Shown here in pieces: positions 37,391 to 45,207 of a stretch of 47,071 nt of DNA. Position 1 is the stretch's first letter. Every line of letters starts with the position of its first letter. Made by a program: the position numbers and the translations under genes. The DNA is from a virus. Below the pieces are notes generated by a model, which saw only the letters and a program-made list of their open reading frames with translations, searched no databases and was not told where the DNA came from. The stretch covers positions 1 through 47,071 of the IMG/VR virus record IMGVR_UViG_3300005340_000015. The stretch is one strand, 5' to 3'.

Positions 37391-37394
37391 AGGG

Positions 37395-37529
37395 ATGAGG
37401 GCGATCCTCGCCAAATTCAAGAGTCCCTGCGGCCTCTGTGACTCCCTGATTTGGCCGGACGAGGAGATCGTTGAAGTCGATGGCGAGTGGTGCCATGCGG
37501 ATTGCGCGCCAGAGGAGGACGAGGACTGA
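37395..37529 (+). CDS. Zinc-finger-like microprotein
   Basis: 44 residues from ATG 37395; a longer in-frame start at 37164 would run through the repeat region and reads as low-complexity. KSPCGLCDSLIWPDEEIVEVDGEWCHADCAPEE is a CxxC...CHxxC treble-clef-like pattern ('C..C...I..D.......W.H..C'), which I recall from small actinophage proteins. First gene of the second early block; one base overlaps the HNH gene. Confidence 0.65.
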   Translation: MRAILAKFKSPCGLCDSLIWPDEEIVEVDGEWCHADCAPEEDED

Positions 37530-38134
37530 TGCTCTTCGTCGCCAACGAGTGCGGGTGTCAGCGAGATATCGGGATGACCAAGGCCCGAGAGCCGCAGCAT
37601 TGCGAGCACGGCAATCTGCTGCGCTACACCAAAGCACTGGGCCGCTCAGACGATTGCAGCGGATCGCCCGGGGTTCGCAAGCCGAAACGCTCCAAGACCC
37701 GCAGACGCTCAACGCTGAGGCGAAGCCAGCCCCAGCGAGACTGGTCAGCCGCCCGGGCCAAGGTCGAAGCCGAGGACTGCTGCCGGATCTGCAAGAAGAC
37801 CTCAGACGAGGTGAAGCTCGAGGCCGCCCACATCCTCGGCCGCGAGCACGACGAATCACGGACCCTGGTCAGCGCTGAAGGCGGAGGCTTCAAAGGCTCG
37901 ACCATCCTCTTCGTCAACCCACTCCGGATCGTCCCCCTCTGCGGGCCCTTCCCGGCGGGCTGCCACGGCGACGTCGACCACAACCGGATCAACCTCGTCC
38001 ACTACCTGACCCTGGACGAGCAGATCCAGGCGGTCAATGACGCTGGCGGGATCGCCCCGGCCTTCATGGAGTTGGCCCCGGTCTCTCACCGCGAAGAGGT
38101 CGAAGCCTCGGCCTACAGGGAGGCAGCCGCCTAG
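37529..38134 (+). CDS. HNH-type endonuclese-like protein
   Basis: 201 residues from ATG 37529 (TGATG overlap). The N-terminal ~45 residues carry a Cys/His set (CGCQRDIG, HCEHGN). The HNH core is residues ~75-165: CCRICKKTSDEVKLEAAHILGRE, then NPLRIVPLCGPF, CHGDVDHNRI and VHYLTLDEQ. The AH replaces the usual DH, as in some ICEA/NUMOD-free HNH proteins, and a CxxC plus late Cys/His bind structural zinc. Possible roles are host DNA nicking, self-spread or packaging support, the latter because the other HNH gene here is broken. Confidence 0.72.
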   Translation: MLFVANECGCQRDIGMTKAREPQHCEHGNLLRYTKALGRSDDCSGSPGVRKPKRSKTRRRSTLRRSQPQRDWSAARAKVEAEDCCRICKKTSDEVKLEAAHILGREHDESRTLVSAEGGGFKGSTILFVNPLRIVPLCGPFPAGCHGDVDHNRINLVHYLTLDEQIQAVNDAGGIAPAFMELAPVSHREEVEASAYREAAA

Positions 38135-38164
38135 ATGCCCCACAAAGCAGGACAGGAGGAAGAG

Positions 38165-38383
38165 ATGGGCGAGGTAGTCGAGTTTCCCGGAGGCCCGTGC
38201 AAGCACCAATGGGACGACCCTCCGCAGCCGGTGGTAGACGCCGCAGGCACCCGCTACGTGCAGTGCTGGAAGTGCGGCGAGAGGAAAACCGAGGCGCCCG
38301 TCGCTAGCCCCGGAACGACGCCCGGGCTGCCCGAGTATGGCTACCTGCCCGGTGGCCGAGGACTGGAGGGAACGTCCCCGTGA
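38165..38383 (+). CDS. Small zinc-ribbon protein
   Basis: 72 residues from ATG 38165, with AGGAGG five bases upstream; ATG 38135 would add ten residues and lacks a site. GGPCKHQWDDPP and YVQCWKCGER form a CxH...CxxC ribbon ('C.H.W......YV.C..CGE' is frequent in phage proteins). The C-terminus is Pro/Gly-rich. Function unknown. Confidence 0.7.
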   Translation: MGEVVEFPGGPCKHQWDDPPQPVVDAAGTRYVQCWKCGERKTEAPVASPGTTPGLPEYGYLPGGRGLEGTSP

Positions 38384-38700
38384 CCACTGAACCAGGACAG
38401 GAGAAGGCGGGGTGGCCGGTGGTGAAGCTGGAGCGCTCGCTGTCGCCGAACAGGCGCCAGCCGGAAAGGGTGCTGAATCGGGAATCTACCTGCCCGAGTC
38501 GCGCTTTCGAGATCGAAACGTACCTCCCCGAGTCCGCCGTTACGGGACTGGTGGAGGCGGTCGAGCGGTCGCTTGACGTGCTGGGCACCGGCCAGTGCCC
38601 GGTGAACGAGTGCCCCGGCTGCAAATACGAGACCGCCGAAGTGCGCGCCGAACTAGAAGCAGCCCTCTCCGCCTTCAAACAGGAGGTGGAGCGTGGCTGA
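38380..38700 (+). CDS. Hypothetical protein
   Basis: 106 residues from GTG 38380 in a GTGA overlap. A basic, disordered N-terminus is followed by IETYLPESAVTGLVEAVERSLDVLGT, two cysteines (CPVNECPGC), and a helix ending the protein. The GTG after the Cys module of the next gene overlaps by 8 bp. Not recognised. Confidence 0.6.
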   Translation: MTTEPGQEKAGWPVVKLERSLSPNRRQPERVLNRESTCPSRAFEIETYLPESAVTGLVEAVERSLDVLGTGQCPVNECPGCKYETAEVRAELEAALSAFKQEVERG

Positions 38701-39043
38701 GCAGGTAAAGGCGCGTGAGTGGGAGTACTGGCCCGGCGAGGACGGCGAGTCGTTCATCGACAAGCACGGCAACGAAGTACTTGGCTGGCACGATCGCACC
38801 GAGAGCCAGGACGAGATCGCCCTGCTCGCCGAATTCGAGGCCTACTACCGCAGCATGGCATCGCCCAAGCGCGTGGACGTGTCCCTGACGCTACGGCCGA
38901 TCCTCATGCGGGAAGCAACGGAGGTCGAGTGCCGGATCAACGGCTGGGAGTACGGCACCCTCACTCGCTGCACGACCCGCGCCAAGAAGTCCTGGCGCAT
39001 GTGGCAAATCGAGGCCGCCCCCACCCAGCAGGAGCCCAACTAG
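38693..39043 (+). CDS. Hypothetical protein
   Basis: 116 residues from GTG 38693, with GGAGGTGGAG upstream. An acidic beta-rich N-terminus (EWEYWPGEDGESFIDKHGNEVLGWHD) precedes a second part (VDVSLTLRPILMREATEVECRINGWEYGTLT) that could be an antiparallel sheet. Not recognised; it belongs to the string of coupled small early genes. Confidence 0.62.
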   Translation: MAEQVKAREWEYWPGEDGESFIDKHGNEVLGWHDRTESQDEIALLAEFEAYYRSMASPKRVDVSLTLRPILMREATEVECRINGWEYGTLTRCTTRAKKSWRMWQIEAAPTQQEPN

Positions 39044-39292
39044 ATGCCCAAGGTCTACGACAAGCAGGGTCGGGAGCTGACGGTAGGGGCTCGGGTGGAA
39101 CTGGTCGGGGACGGTTCAAAGGGCGACTTCGATCTGCGCTGGGTGCCGACTGAGGGCTGGGCCGCTTATGTCCTCTGGCATCCAAACGGCTGGCCCGCGC
39201 GCGAAGAAATCGAGGCCGGCGGGCGGATCAACACCTACCGCTGCCCCGACCTCCTCCTCATCGACTCCCCTACTGAAGGAAAGGAAGGCTGA
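39044..39292 (+). CDS. Small beta-barrel-like protein
   Basis: 82 residues, starting immediately after the preceding stop, with AGGAG upstream. MPKVYDKQGRELTVGARVELVGDG...WVPTEGWAAYVLWHPNGW resembles a small SH3-like or KOW-like barrel ('D..G..l..G..V.l.'). Such folds in phages bind nucleic acid or act as protein inhibitors. Assignment limited to the fold guess. Confidence 0.62.
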   Translation: MPKVYDKQGRELTVGARVELVGDGSKGDFDLRWVPTEGWAAYVLWHPNGWPAREEIEAGGRINTYRCPDLLLIDSPTEGKEG

Positions 39293-39579
39293 TGGCTGAC
39301 CAGCAAGTAAGGCGGTGGCGGCTGGACCGCGAGCCGGGTGAAGGTGTGGTGCTGTACCTCGGGCGCCGCTTCGTCGGGGTCGGCCTGGGCTTCTCGGGCT
39401 ACGAAATCAACGGGCGCTGGTCGTGGCGCTTCATGTATCCGTACGTCCACTTCGGGCGGCTGTTCTCCGACTCTCGCGGGCGCCACTTCAGCTTCAAGCT
39501 CCGCCTCCCCGCGTGGCTCTGGGACCGCATCCAAGACCGTCGCTGGCGGAAGGAAGGAAGGAACCACCATGACCACTAG
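39292..39579 (+). CDS. Small basic hypothetical protein
   Basis: 95 residues (TGATG overlap, AAGGAAAGGAAGG upstream). A beta-rich N-terminus (LDREPGEGVVLYLGRRFVGVGLGFSGYEIN) is followed by WSWRFMYPYVHFGRLFSD and a basic Trp-rich C-terminus (LRLPAWLWDRIQDRRWRKEGR). Function unknown. Ends inside the start of a 25-codon frame. Confidence 0.6.
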   Translation: MADQQVRRWRLDREPGEGVVLYLGRRFVGVGLGFSGYEINGRWSWRFMYPYVHFGRLFSDSRGRHFSFKLRLPAWLWDRIQDRRWRKEGRNHHDH

Positions 39580-39646
39580 CCCTCGGACCGCCAACCCCCA
39601 CACCAAGGAGGCGGCGTCGGCTGCCCCGGAAGGAGCAGAGCAATGA
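39569..39646 (+). CDS. 25-codon microORF
   Basis: ATG 39569 has GGAAGGAAGGAACCACC in front and the frame ends in an ATGA overlap with the large gene at 39643. The peptide (MTTSPRTANPHTKEAASAAP then EGAEQ) is disordered. It overlaps the previous gene by 11 bp. It may be translated only as a coupling device that carries ribosomes to the next gene. Confidence 0.38.
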   Translation: MTTSPRTANPHTKEAASAAPEGAEQ

Positions 39647-41610
39647 CCACTGACCTGAAACCCATCCCCGAGCGGCAGAAGCTCATCCAATCCGGTGAGG
39701 TCAAACTACTGTCGGGTGGTCACGAGCCGCCGCCTGCGGATTGCACCCACCCCGAAGGCTGCGATCGAGAGCTTGCCGCATGGGCACTCGGCCAGGAGTG
39801 GACGGATCATCCCGACTGGGAATCGCCGGTGCTCGCTGCGTTTCGCCGCCGGCTGAACGATGGCCTTCCGGACGACCTCCGCCAGAAGCTCGCTCCCTCG
39901 ATGTTCGACGGGATCGGAACTGCAAACGATGGCCGCGACGAGGACCGCGCCTGGATGATCACCGACTGGTCGGTCCGGGTCGCACTTCCAACCTGGCTGG
40001 AGCTGGCAGGGGTTGAGGACGCACCAGCAAAGCTCCGTGCGCTTCCAGAGGTCACCGCCGAGTCTTGCGCCGAGGCCAGGCCCCTCGTCTGCAAGCTGCG
40101 AGATGAAGCATGGGAGCGGCGGAAGGCTTGGAGGGCGAAGCTCACCGAGGCCGCCCGACTCGCCTCCACCCAGCCTGTTTCGGAGTCACCGGGGAAGGGC
40201 GAGCCGTTTGAAGACGAGGAACTGGACAACGCGCTCGGCAAGGGATGGCGACGGGCCGTCGCTACCGCGTTCCTGAATCTCTCGGCTACCAGCCGCGTTT
40301 CGGTCCTGCGGGAGCTTGGCTGCGACTCGCTGCAACAGGTCCGCGCCCGCAACCTGGTCGCCGCCCTCGCCGCGAAGCTCGACGCTCTGCCGGAGTCACC
40401 GGGGAACAGCGAGGAGGCAACGCGGCATTGGATCAAGCGGTCGAATGAAGAGGCCGCGCGTGCCGACAGGGCGGAGGAGTCCCTGCGCGAGCTGCGGGGT
40501 CGCTTCGAGAAGGCGCTGGAGCAGCTCGCAGGCGAATTGCGGGCCTTCGCCGTGGAGTTCGAGCAGGACAAAGATCAGGACCGCTTCTGGCACAACTGGC
40601 GAGCCGCAGAAGTCCTTCGACAGGCCGCGCAGCGCCTTGAAGTTCCCGCAGCAGGGAACAGCGGCGGGGTGGAGGAGGAACTGGCGGCAATCTCGCTGAC
40701 GCTGAGGAACCAAGACATCGAGGACTGCTCTCCCGAAGAGGGCGTGGAACGGCTTGCCAGTCGGTACGAGGTCGCACTGGAGCGCATCAACGAACTTGAC
40801 GCCCCGGCCGACGCGGTGGAGTCGGTCGCCACCTGGCTAGCGAAAAGGGACGGCTGGGGCAACCTCGCCGCCGCTGAGACGTTCAGGTCGAAGCGGGCAG
40901 TGGAGGAAGGATCGCCGCGCTCCCGTGCCGATGACCTCCGAGATGAAGCTCGCGCACTTCTCGCCGCCTCTACCCAGCCTCCCTCACCACAGGACTGCTC
41001 GTGCCCCCACGGCGGCGAGCACGACTCGCGCACCGGGACCGATCCGCAATGCCCGATCCACGGTTCCCCCTCACCACAGGGCGAGGTACAGGACGGATGG
41101 CACGAGGTCTGGGTCTGGCGCGACGGAATCACCGGCAAGCTGCACTCCACGACGGGGAGCAGCGAGTTGACGCCGATCCCACCGGTTGACGGTATCTCCG
41201 CACGCCTATACGTCGCCACCGGCAAGCAGTCCCCGGCCGAGCCACAGCGTGACCCCGAGAATTCTTCCGATCTGGCAGAACCGCAGAATTCCGAGCCACA
41301 GGGTGACGTGGTGGAGGTGCTGGCGAAGCGGAACTATCAGCAGCGACGTTGGGTCGAGGGGGGGCCGCCGTGGGAGGACGCGCCGGACTTCAAGTGCGAC
41401 GCCTTCCGTCGAGTCGCCCGCGACGACCTCGCCGCCATCACCCCGCTCCTCGCCCTAGAGATACGAGAGCGGCTGGAGGGGCTAGACCGTTTCTCGTTCC
41501 AAGCGTCGGATGACGAGTTCTACAACGGCATGATCGGCGACGAGGACGGTCCCTACATCAAGCGCTCTGACGCCCTCGCCGCTCTCGACAAGGAGGACTC
41601 CGGTGCCTGA
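39643..41610 (+). CDS. Large modular early protein with linker repeats
   Basis: 655 residues, by far the longest early protein. It looks like several small proteins joined. Module 1 (~1-175) has a Cys pair and RAWMITDWSVRVALPTWLEL. Module 2 (~195-255) includes GKGWRRAVATAFLNLS and LRELGC. Module 3 is a coiled coil (~265-325). Module 4 (~350-445) contains ERLASRYEVALERINELDAP. Then comes a Cys module (DCSCPHGGEH...CPIH), a beta module (WHEVWVWRDGITGKL), and a C-terminal helical module (VVEVLAKRNYQQRRWVEGG...). Linkers such as ASTQP, ESPG, SPQ and EPQ are repeated at DNA level. No enzyme signature seen. Confidence 0.72.
   Translation: MTTDLKPIPERQKLIQSGEVKLLSGGHEPPPADCTHPEGCDRELAAWALGQEWTDHPDWESPVLAAFRRRLNDGLPDDLRQKLAPSMFDGIGTANDGRDEDRAWMITDWSVRVALPTWLELAGVEDAPAKLRALPEVTAESCAEARPLVCKLRDEAWERRKAWRAKLTEAARLASTQPVSESPGKGEPFEDEELDNALGKGWRRAVATAFLNLSATSRVSVLRELGCDSLQQVRARNLVAALAAKLDALPESPGNSEEATRHWIKRSNEEAARADRAEESLRELRGRFEKALEQLAGELRAFAVEFEQDKDQDRFWHNWRAAEVLRQAAQRLEVPAAGNSGGVEEELAAISLTLRNQDIEDCSPEEGVERLASRYEVALERINELDAPADAVESVATWLAKRDGWGNLAAAETFRSKRAVEEGSPRSRADDLRDEARALLAASTQPPSPQDCSCPHGGEHDSRTGTDPQCPIHGSPSPQGEVQDGWHEVWVWRDGITGKLHSTTGSSELTPIPPVDGISARLYVATGKQSPAEPQRDPENSSDLAEPQNSEPQGDVVEVLAKRNYQQRRWVEGGPPWEDAPDFKCDAFRRVARDDLAAITPLLALEIRERLEGLDRFSFQASDDEFYNGMIGDEDGPYIKRSDALAALDKEDSGA
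40161..41308 (+). repeat. Linker DNA repeats inside the modular gene
   Basis: CGCCTCCACCCAGCC (40161-40175) recurs at 46138-46152 exactly and at 40965-40979 with one change. CGGAGTCACCGGGGAA recurs exactly at 40181-40196 and 40391-40406. CCCTCACCACAGG occurs at about 40981 and 41068. CCGAGCCACAGnGTGAC occurs near 41237 and 41292. Each word encodes a Pro/Ser/Gln/Gly linker between modules. Confidence 0.7.
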
Positions 41611-41815
41611 GCGGAGCCTTGACGAACTCACGCCGCTCGAAGGTTTGTGCCTGCTGGCTTCGCGGGACGGCGGTCGGGTTGATCTTGGCCGCGAACGATC
41701 GCCCAATGCCGCCCGCCGCATCCAGGAGGCCCTAGACGCCGAGGCAATCGACTCGGAGGGCTGGCTTACCGAGAAGGGCAAGCGCCTCGCGGAGGGAGAG
41801 ATGACCGATGCCTGA
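41603..41815 (+). CDS. Small winged-helix-like protein
   Basis: 70 residues from GTG 41603, with AAGGAGG upstream and 8-bp overlaps at both ends. The pattern ELTPLEGLCLLASRDGGRVD...AARRIQEALDAEAIDSEGWLTEKGKRLAEG has helix-turn-helix character with a 'G.LT.KGKRL..G' ending, as in small winged-helix proteins (compare the protein at 267-506). Possible early transcription regulator. Confidence 0.65.
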   Translation: MPERSLDELTPLEGLCLLASRDGGRVDLGRERSPNAARRIQEALDAEAIDSEGWLTEKGKRLAEGEMTDA

Positions 41816-42665
41816 CCGTCCCGACATCCCAGAGGAGGCGGCGGAGCTTGCGGCTGAGGCGCTGTGGAACGAGCGCGAGCGCCGCGATCCGACCGGCGAC
41901 GCCCCCGACGACTGGTACCCGCCTGGCGACAACCCCGACCAGCCGCCGCCACGTGAACCGTTCCTGTGGGAGCAGATGGTCGCCGAAGGCAAGTTCGAGG
42001 GCGATCAGGAGGAGACCCGCTCCGACGCCCTCGCCGTCCTCCAAGCCGCCGCCCCCGCCCTCCGCAAGCAGGGAGCCGAGGAAGCGGAACGGCGGCTAGA
42101 CAAAGCGAGGCGTGAACGCCTGCTGGGAGGGGAGTGGCCCGGCGTCACGCTGATGCGCGATGCCGGAACGAAATCCTCGCCGCCTTGGACCTGGTGGGAG
42201 ATTGGCGACTTCGACGCCGACAAATATGAGGTCGAAGAGTACGTGCCCCGCCGTGACCTCGACCAAGCCCTAGCCAAGGGAGCCGAGGAACACGGGCTAA
42301 GCGATGCCGACCGTGAGCGACTACGGCGCATCGCGAAGTCTCTAGAGGGAATAGACCGTGGCTTTCAGGCTCAGATTGATGCCGACCGCAACAGCGCCGC
42401 CTTCCTCCGGGACCTTGCCGATAACGCCCCGCCCTTGGAGGTCGTTGATGCCGAGCAAGCCCGCCAAGAGGGAGCCGAGGAAGAGCGGGAGCGTCTGCGG
42501 GGTGAGGAGCGGCGCCTTGCGGCCTTCGAGAAGCTGACCGAGGGCAACTTCTTCAGCTTCACGGACCCCGAACATCAAGAGGAGTACGTCTGGCGGATCG
42601 TTGATGCCGTGCTGGACGCCGCCCTCGACACCCCCGCCCCCTCGGAGGAGGAAAGCGATGCTTGA
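41808..42665 (+). CDS. Modular acidic coiled-coil protein
   Basis: 285 residues, very charged. Segments: an acidic Pro-rich N-terminus (DPTGDAPDDWYPPGDNPDQP), a short helical piece, a Trp-rich middle (SSPPWTWWEIGDFDADKYEVEEYVPRRD), a helical piece, and an end with FFSFTDPEHQEEYVWRIVDAV. Three boundaries carry the exact 13-mer GGGAGCCGAGGAA (42071, 42278, 42470), encoding GAEE. It ends in a TPAPSEEE linker whose DNA recurs at the end of the next gene. Function unknown. Confidence 0.68.
   Translation: MPDRPDIPEEAAELAAEALWNERERRDPTGDAPDDWYPPGDNPDQPPPREPFLWEQMVAEGKFEGDQEETRSDALAVLQAAAPALRKQGAEEAERRLDKARRERLLGGEWPGVTLMRDAGTKSSPPWTWWEIGDFDADKYEVEEYVPRRDLDQALAKGAEEHGLSDADRERLRRIAKSLEGIDRGFQAQIDADRNSAAFLRDLADNAPPLEVVDAEQARQEGAEEERERLRGEERRLAAFEKLTEGNFFSFTDPEHQEEYVWRIVDAVLDAALDTPAPSEEESDA
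42071..42482 (+). repeat. Three exact GGGAGCCGAGGAA words in one gene
   Basis: Copies at 42071-42083, 42278-42290 and 42470-42482, all in the same frame (x-GAEE-x). They mark the joints between otherwise unrelated segments and contain a Shine-Dalgarno-like GAGGAA. Confidence 0.75.
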
Positions 42666-42893
42666 AGTCACCGGCTACCTTTCCCAGCCCTACGGCGGGA
42701 CGCGGCTACTAGTAGTCGATCCTGCCGATCCATTTGGCCGGGTCGTGCCGCTTCATCCCGACCGGCTGACTGAAGGCAAACCGGGCGTTCGGGTGGCCTG
42801 CACCTGCTCAGGCACTCCCCCGACGCTCGGCACCGAACGGGACGTTCATCTGGAGTCATGCCCGGTCTCCGTGCTGTCCCCCGCCCCCTCGGA
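42631..42893 (+). repeat. Exact 16-bp repeat before two consecutive gene starts
   Basis: CCCCCGCCCCCTCGGA at 42631-42646 and 42878-42893. Each copy encodes the C-terminal APSE linker of a gene and is followed within about 20 bases by a purine-rich ribosome-binding stretch and the next start codon (ATG 42658, GTG 42912). It looks like a mobile gene-junction word. Confidence 0.75.
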
Positions 42894-42915
42894 ACCTCGG
42901 GAGGAGAAATCGTGA
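42658..42915 (+). CDS. Small hypothetical protein
   Basis: 85 residues from ATG 42658 (8-bp overlap, GAGGAGGAAA upstream). A beta-rich N-terminus (LEVTGYLSQPYGGTRLLVVDP) is followed by FGRVVPLHPDRL, a Cys set (VACTCSGTPP...ESCPV) and a Pro/Ser/Glu linker tail shared with the preceding gene. Not recognised. Confidence 0.62.
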   Translation: MLEVTGYLSQPYGGTRLLVVDPADPFGRVVPLHPDRLTEGKPGVRVACTCSGTPPTLGTERDVHLESCPVSVLSPAPSEPREEKS

Positions 42916-43193
42916 AGCGCTGGACGATCTACATCTGTCCCGTTTGCGGCCGACAACCGGGGTCTGAGCACAAGCACGGGCATAGAGCAGAAGCGGTCGA
43001 GGTCGTCCCCCTCAGCGAGGTAAGAGAGGCGCTGCTGGGTGATGATCCGGTCGTCGCCGCTCTCGGGTCGCTGCACCTAGACGGCTGGCCGGAAATCCCT
43101 GCAGACCCGGAGCTGGACATGCGTGCCGCGCTACGCACCGCCTTCGACGCCGCCTTCGCCTCCACCGATAGCGAGGGCCAGGACCGTGGCTAG
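42912..43193 (+). CDS. Small zinc-ribbon protein
   Basis: 93 residues from GTG 42912 (GTGA overlap, GGGAGGAGAAA upstream). The N-terminus TIYICPVCGRQPGSEHKHGH is a CxxC plus His pair, followed by a helical acidic region (LSEVREALLGDDPVVAALGS, DMRAALRTAFDAAFAST). Zinc binding likely; function unknown. Confidence 0.65.
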   Translation: MKRWTIYICPVCGRQPGSEHKHGHRAEAVEVVPLSEVREALLGDDPVVAALGSLHLDGWPEIPADPELDMRAALRTAFDAAFASTDSEGQDRG

Positions 43194-43443
43194 GACGCTG
43201 AGCAACGAGGCAACTGAGAGCCACGCGGTCGAGTCCATCAAGAAGAGGCTCGGCGAGGAACGGGCGGAGGCCGAGCGGCTGGAGAGGTGCCTACGCGCCG
43301 TCAAGAGGCGCCGGTTCGCGCTGGCGACCAAACTCGTACACGCTGGCCTACCCCGCCGCAAGGTCGCAAGGCTCGCCGGAGTATCCGACGTGGCGATCCT
43401 CAACTACGAACGGGCCGATCACGAGAGAGGGGAGCCGAAGTGA
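43186..43443 (+). CDS. HTH protein with N-terminal coiled coil
   Basis: 85 residues from GTG 43186 (8-bp overlap). Residues ~12-45 form a charged helix (AVESIKKRLGEERAEAERLERCLRAVKRRR). They are followed by LVHAGLPRRKVARLAGVSDVAILNYER, a clear HTH_23/sigma-like helix-turn-helix. It overlaps a second HTH gene; the two may act as a regulator pair for early genes. Confidence 0.72.
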   Translation: MARTLSNEATESHAVESIKKRLGEERAEAERLERCLRAVKRRRFALATKLVHAGLPRRKVARLAGVSDVAILNYERADHERGEPK

Positions 43444-43661
43444 GCCGGGTGAAGATGCGCGACCCCGGCGGCGTCCAGCGGATTGGCTTCGCCTTGGGCG
43501 ACCGCCGCGAGCGACAAGGGGTGAGCCGCAAGGATCTAGCGAGGGTTGTGGGGACGACCGTGCCTTACCTCGAACGATTTGAACGCGGTGAAGTCAACCC
43601 GCGGCTCGACCTTGTGCTGCGGCTCGGGAGCGCCCTTGGGTGGGTGTGGGTGATTCGGTGA
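43440..43661 (+). CDS. XRE-family HTH regulator
   Basis: 73 residues from GTG 43440 (GTGA overlap). IGFALGDRRERQGVSRKDLARVVGTTVPYLERFERGEVNPRLDLVLRLGSALG is a full HTH_3 domain, ending four residues later. It sits directly before the methyltransferase gene. That resembles the controller protein (C protein) position of restriction-modification systems, although no restriction gene is visible. Confidence 0.78.
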   Translation: MSRVKMRDPGGVQRIGFALGDRRERQGVSRKDLARVVGTTVPYLERFERGEVNPRLDLVLRLGSALGWVWVIR

Positions 43662-43697
43662 CTGCTCCGCCACACACCGAGGAGAAAGGGGAGGCTC

Positions 43698-44828
43698 GTG
43701 GCTGAGCCCAGCTGGCAGATCCTCCAGGGCGACTGCATCGAGCGCCTACGCAAGCTCCCCGACGAGTCGGTGCAGTGCTGCGTTACCTCGCCACCCTACT
43801 TTGGACTGCGCGATTACGACCTGCCGCCGACCGACTGGCAGGCGGTCAGATACAGGCTTCCGGGCGGCGAGTTCGAGGTGCCAGCGATGACTTGCTGCCT
43901 CGGCTTCGAGGAGACGCCCGAGCAGTTCATCGGCCATCTGGTGCAGATCTTCCGAGAGGTCGCCCGCCTGCTTCGCGACGACGGGACGGTGTGGGTCAAC
44001 CTCGGCGACTCCTACAACTCCGGAGCGGTGGCACGGCGCGAGCCGGGACGCGGCACCTTCGGCAAGCACGACTGGATGGGTGGTTCCACCGTGCGGGCGG
44101 TTGCGCCCGACCTCAAGCCAAAGGATCTCCTCATGGTCCCGGCCTTGGTGGCCCTCGCGCTACGCGCCGACGACTGGTACCTGCGCCGAGACATCATCTG
44201 GAACAAGCCGAACCCGATGCCCGAGAGCGTCACTGATCGCCCGACCTCCTCGCACGAGTACCTCTTCCTGCTGAGCAAGTCGCCGAGGTACTTCTATGAC
44301 GCTGAGGCGATTCGGGAGACCGCCATATGGCCGGGCCAGAACCGCACCGACCGAGGGCCTCGCGACTCGGAGGTGCCCGGAGCACCGCCGCACCGTGGTC
44401 TGCGCCAGGACAAGCAGCGCGGTCACGGACGCCGCCACGATGGCTTCAACGACCGCTGGGATGCGATGTCCAAGGAGGAACAGCAGGCCCTAGGCCGCAA
44501 CAAACGCTCCGTCTGGACGATCGCAACCCGTCCCTATCCAGAGGCCCACTTCGCCACCTTCCCTCCGGATCTGGTGGAACCGTGCATCGCGGCCGGCAGC
44601 AGAAAAGGCGACACGATCCTCGACCCCTTCGCCGGGGCTGGCACCACCAACCTCGTCGCAACTCGGTTGGGCCGTGACTCGATCGGGATCGAGCTCAACC
44701 CGGACTACGCCGAGATGGCAGAAGACCGAATTCGCCGCTGGGAAGCAAACCCGGCAGGCCATCTAAAGGGAGATCCTGAACCCTTAGAAGGCCAGCTCTT
44801 CATCTCCATAGAGGAGGCTGCAGCATGA
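43698..44828 (+). CDS. Beta-class DNA methyltransferase (N4-cytosine or N6-adenine)
   Basis: 376 residues from GTG 43698, preceded by GAGGAGAAAGGGGAGG. The catalytic motif IV TSPPYFGLRDY (residues 30-34 for TSPPY) comes first. It is followed by LLRDDGTVWVNLGDSYNS, a long central recognition region (~100-270) with RRDIIWNKPNPMPESV and SHEYLFLLSKSPRYFYD. Motif I, DPFAGAGTTNLVA (from residue ~309), with GIELNPDYAEMAEDR, comes last. IV-target-I is the beta-class order. TSPPY is typical of N4-cytosine enzymes but also occurs in N6-adenine ones. No cognate nuclease: an orphan enzyme, probably for restriction evasion or regulation. Confidence 0.9.
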   Translation: MAEPSWQILQGDCIERLRKLPDESVQCCVTSPPYFGLRDYDLPPTDWQAVRYRLPGGEFEVPAMTCCLGFEETPEQFIGHLVQIFREVARLLRDDGTVWVNLGDSYNSGAVARREPGRGTFGKHDWMGGSTVRAVAPDLKPKDLLMVPALVALALRADDWYLRRDIIWNKPNPMPESVTDRPTSSHEYLFLLSKSPRYFYDAEAIRETAIWPGQNRTDRGPRDSEVPGAPPHRGLRQDKQRGHGRRHDGFNDRWDAMSKEEQQALGRNKRSVWTIATRPYPEAHFATFPPDLVEPCIAAGSRKGDTILDPFAGAGTTNLVATRLGRDSIGIELNPDYAEMAEDRIRRWEANPAGHLKGDPEPLEGQLFISIEEAAA

Positions 44829-45145
44829 GGGAGCTAGGGAGTGTTGCCGTCGAGGACCTCCAGGAGGTCGTCCAAGAGCTTGAACGGCGTCGGGATAGGG
44901 CTGACGCCGCCGGGAAGGGCAGCCGCATCGGGTGGTTCAAGGGCAACTCCTACGGGTTGGGCGAGGCTATCGCCCTTTTGCGGAACAAGCTCGACTTCAC
45001 CGAGCAGCCCGCCGGAGTCGGCGCTGAGTCGGTCCCGTCGCGAAGGGGGTCATGCTCGATTGCCTCTCGTCGCGACCTAGCGGCCACGCCAAGGCCCAGC
45101 GTCGACTCGGACGGGAACCAGCAGCCCCAAGGAGCGTCCGACTGA
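44825..45145 (+). CDS. Hypothetical protein after methyltransferase
   Basis: 106 residues from ATG 44825 (ATGA overlap). The N-terminal ~60 residues are conserved-looking (VEDLQEVVQELERRRDRADAAGKGSRIGWFKGNSYGLGEAIALLRNKL). The 'W.GNSYGLGEAIxLL' helix is a pattern I recall from small phage proteins. The C-terminal ~40 residues are Ser/Arg-rich and disordered. TGATG joins it to the next small frame. Confidence 0.65.
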   Translation: MRELGSVAVEDLQEVVQELERRRDRADAAGKGSRIGWFKGNSYGLGEAIALLRNKLDFTEQPAGVGAESVPSRRGSCSIASRRDLAATPRPSVDSDGNQQPQGASD

Positions 45146-45207
45146 TGAACGGACTCTGGATCAAGAGGAGCTTCCTCGAAGCCTCTTCGCAATGGGGGTC
45201 CTGGTAA
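45145..45207 (+). CDS. 20-codon microORF
   Basis: ATG 45145 shares a base with the upstream TGA and the frame ends in TAA immediately before the GTG of the next gene. The peptide is Trp/Ser-rich (NGLWIKRSFLEASSQWGSW). The perfect tiling hints at translation, perhaps only as a coupling spacer. Confidence 0.3.
   Translation: MNGLWIKRSFLEASSQWGSW

Noticed and set aside
37164-37394. In-frame upstream extension of the zinc microprotein through the repeat region
   Set aside because: The extension translates hairpins and repeats into low-complexity sequence; start at ATG 37395 preferred.
38770-38782. GAAGTACTT word resembling the operator family
   Set aside because: Lies inside a coding frame, lacks the 2-bp centre and the outer arms.
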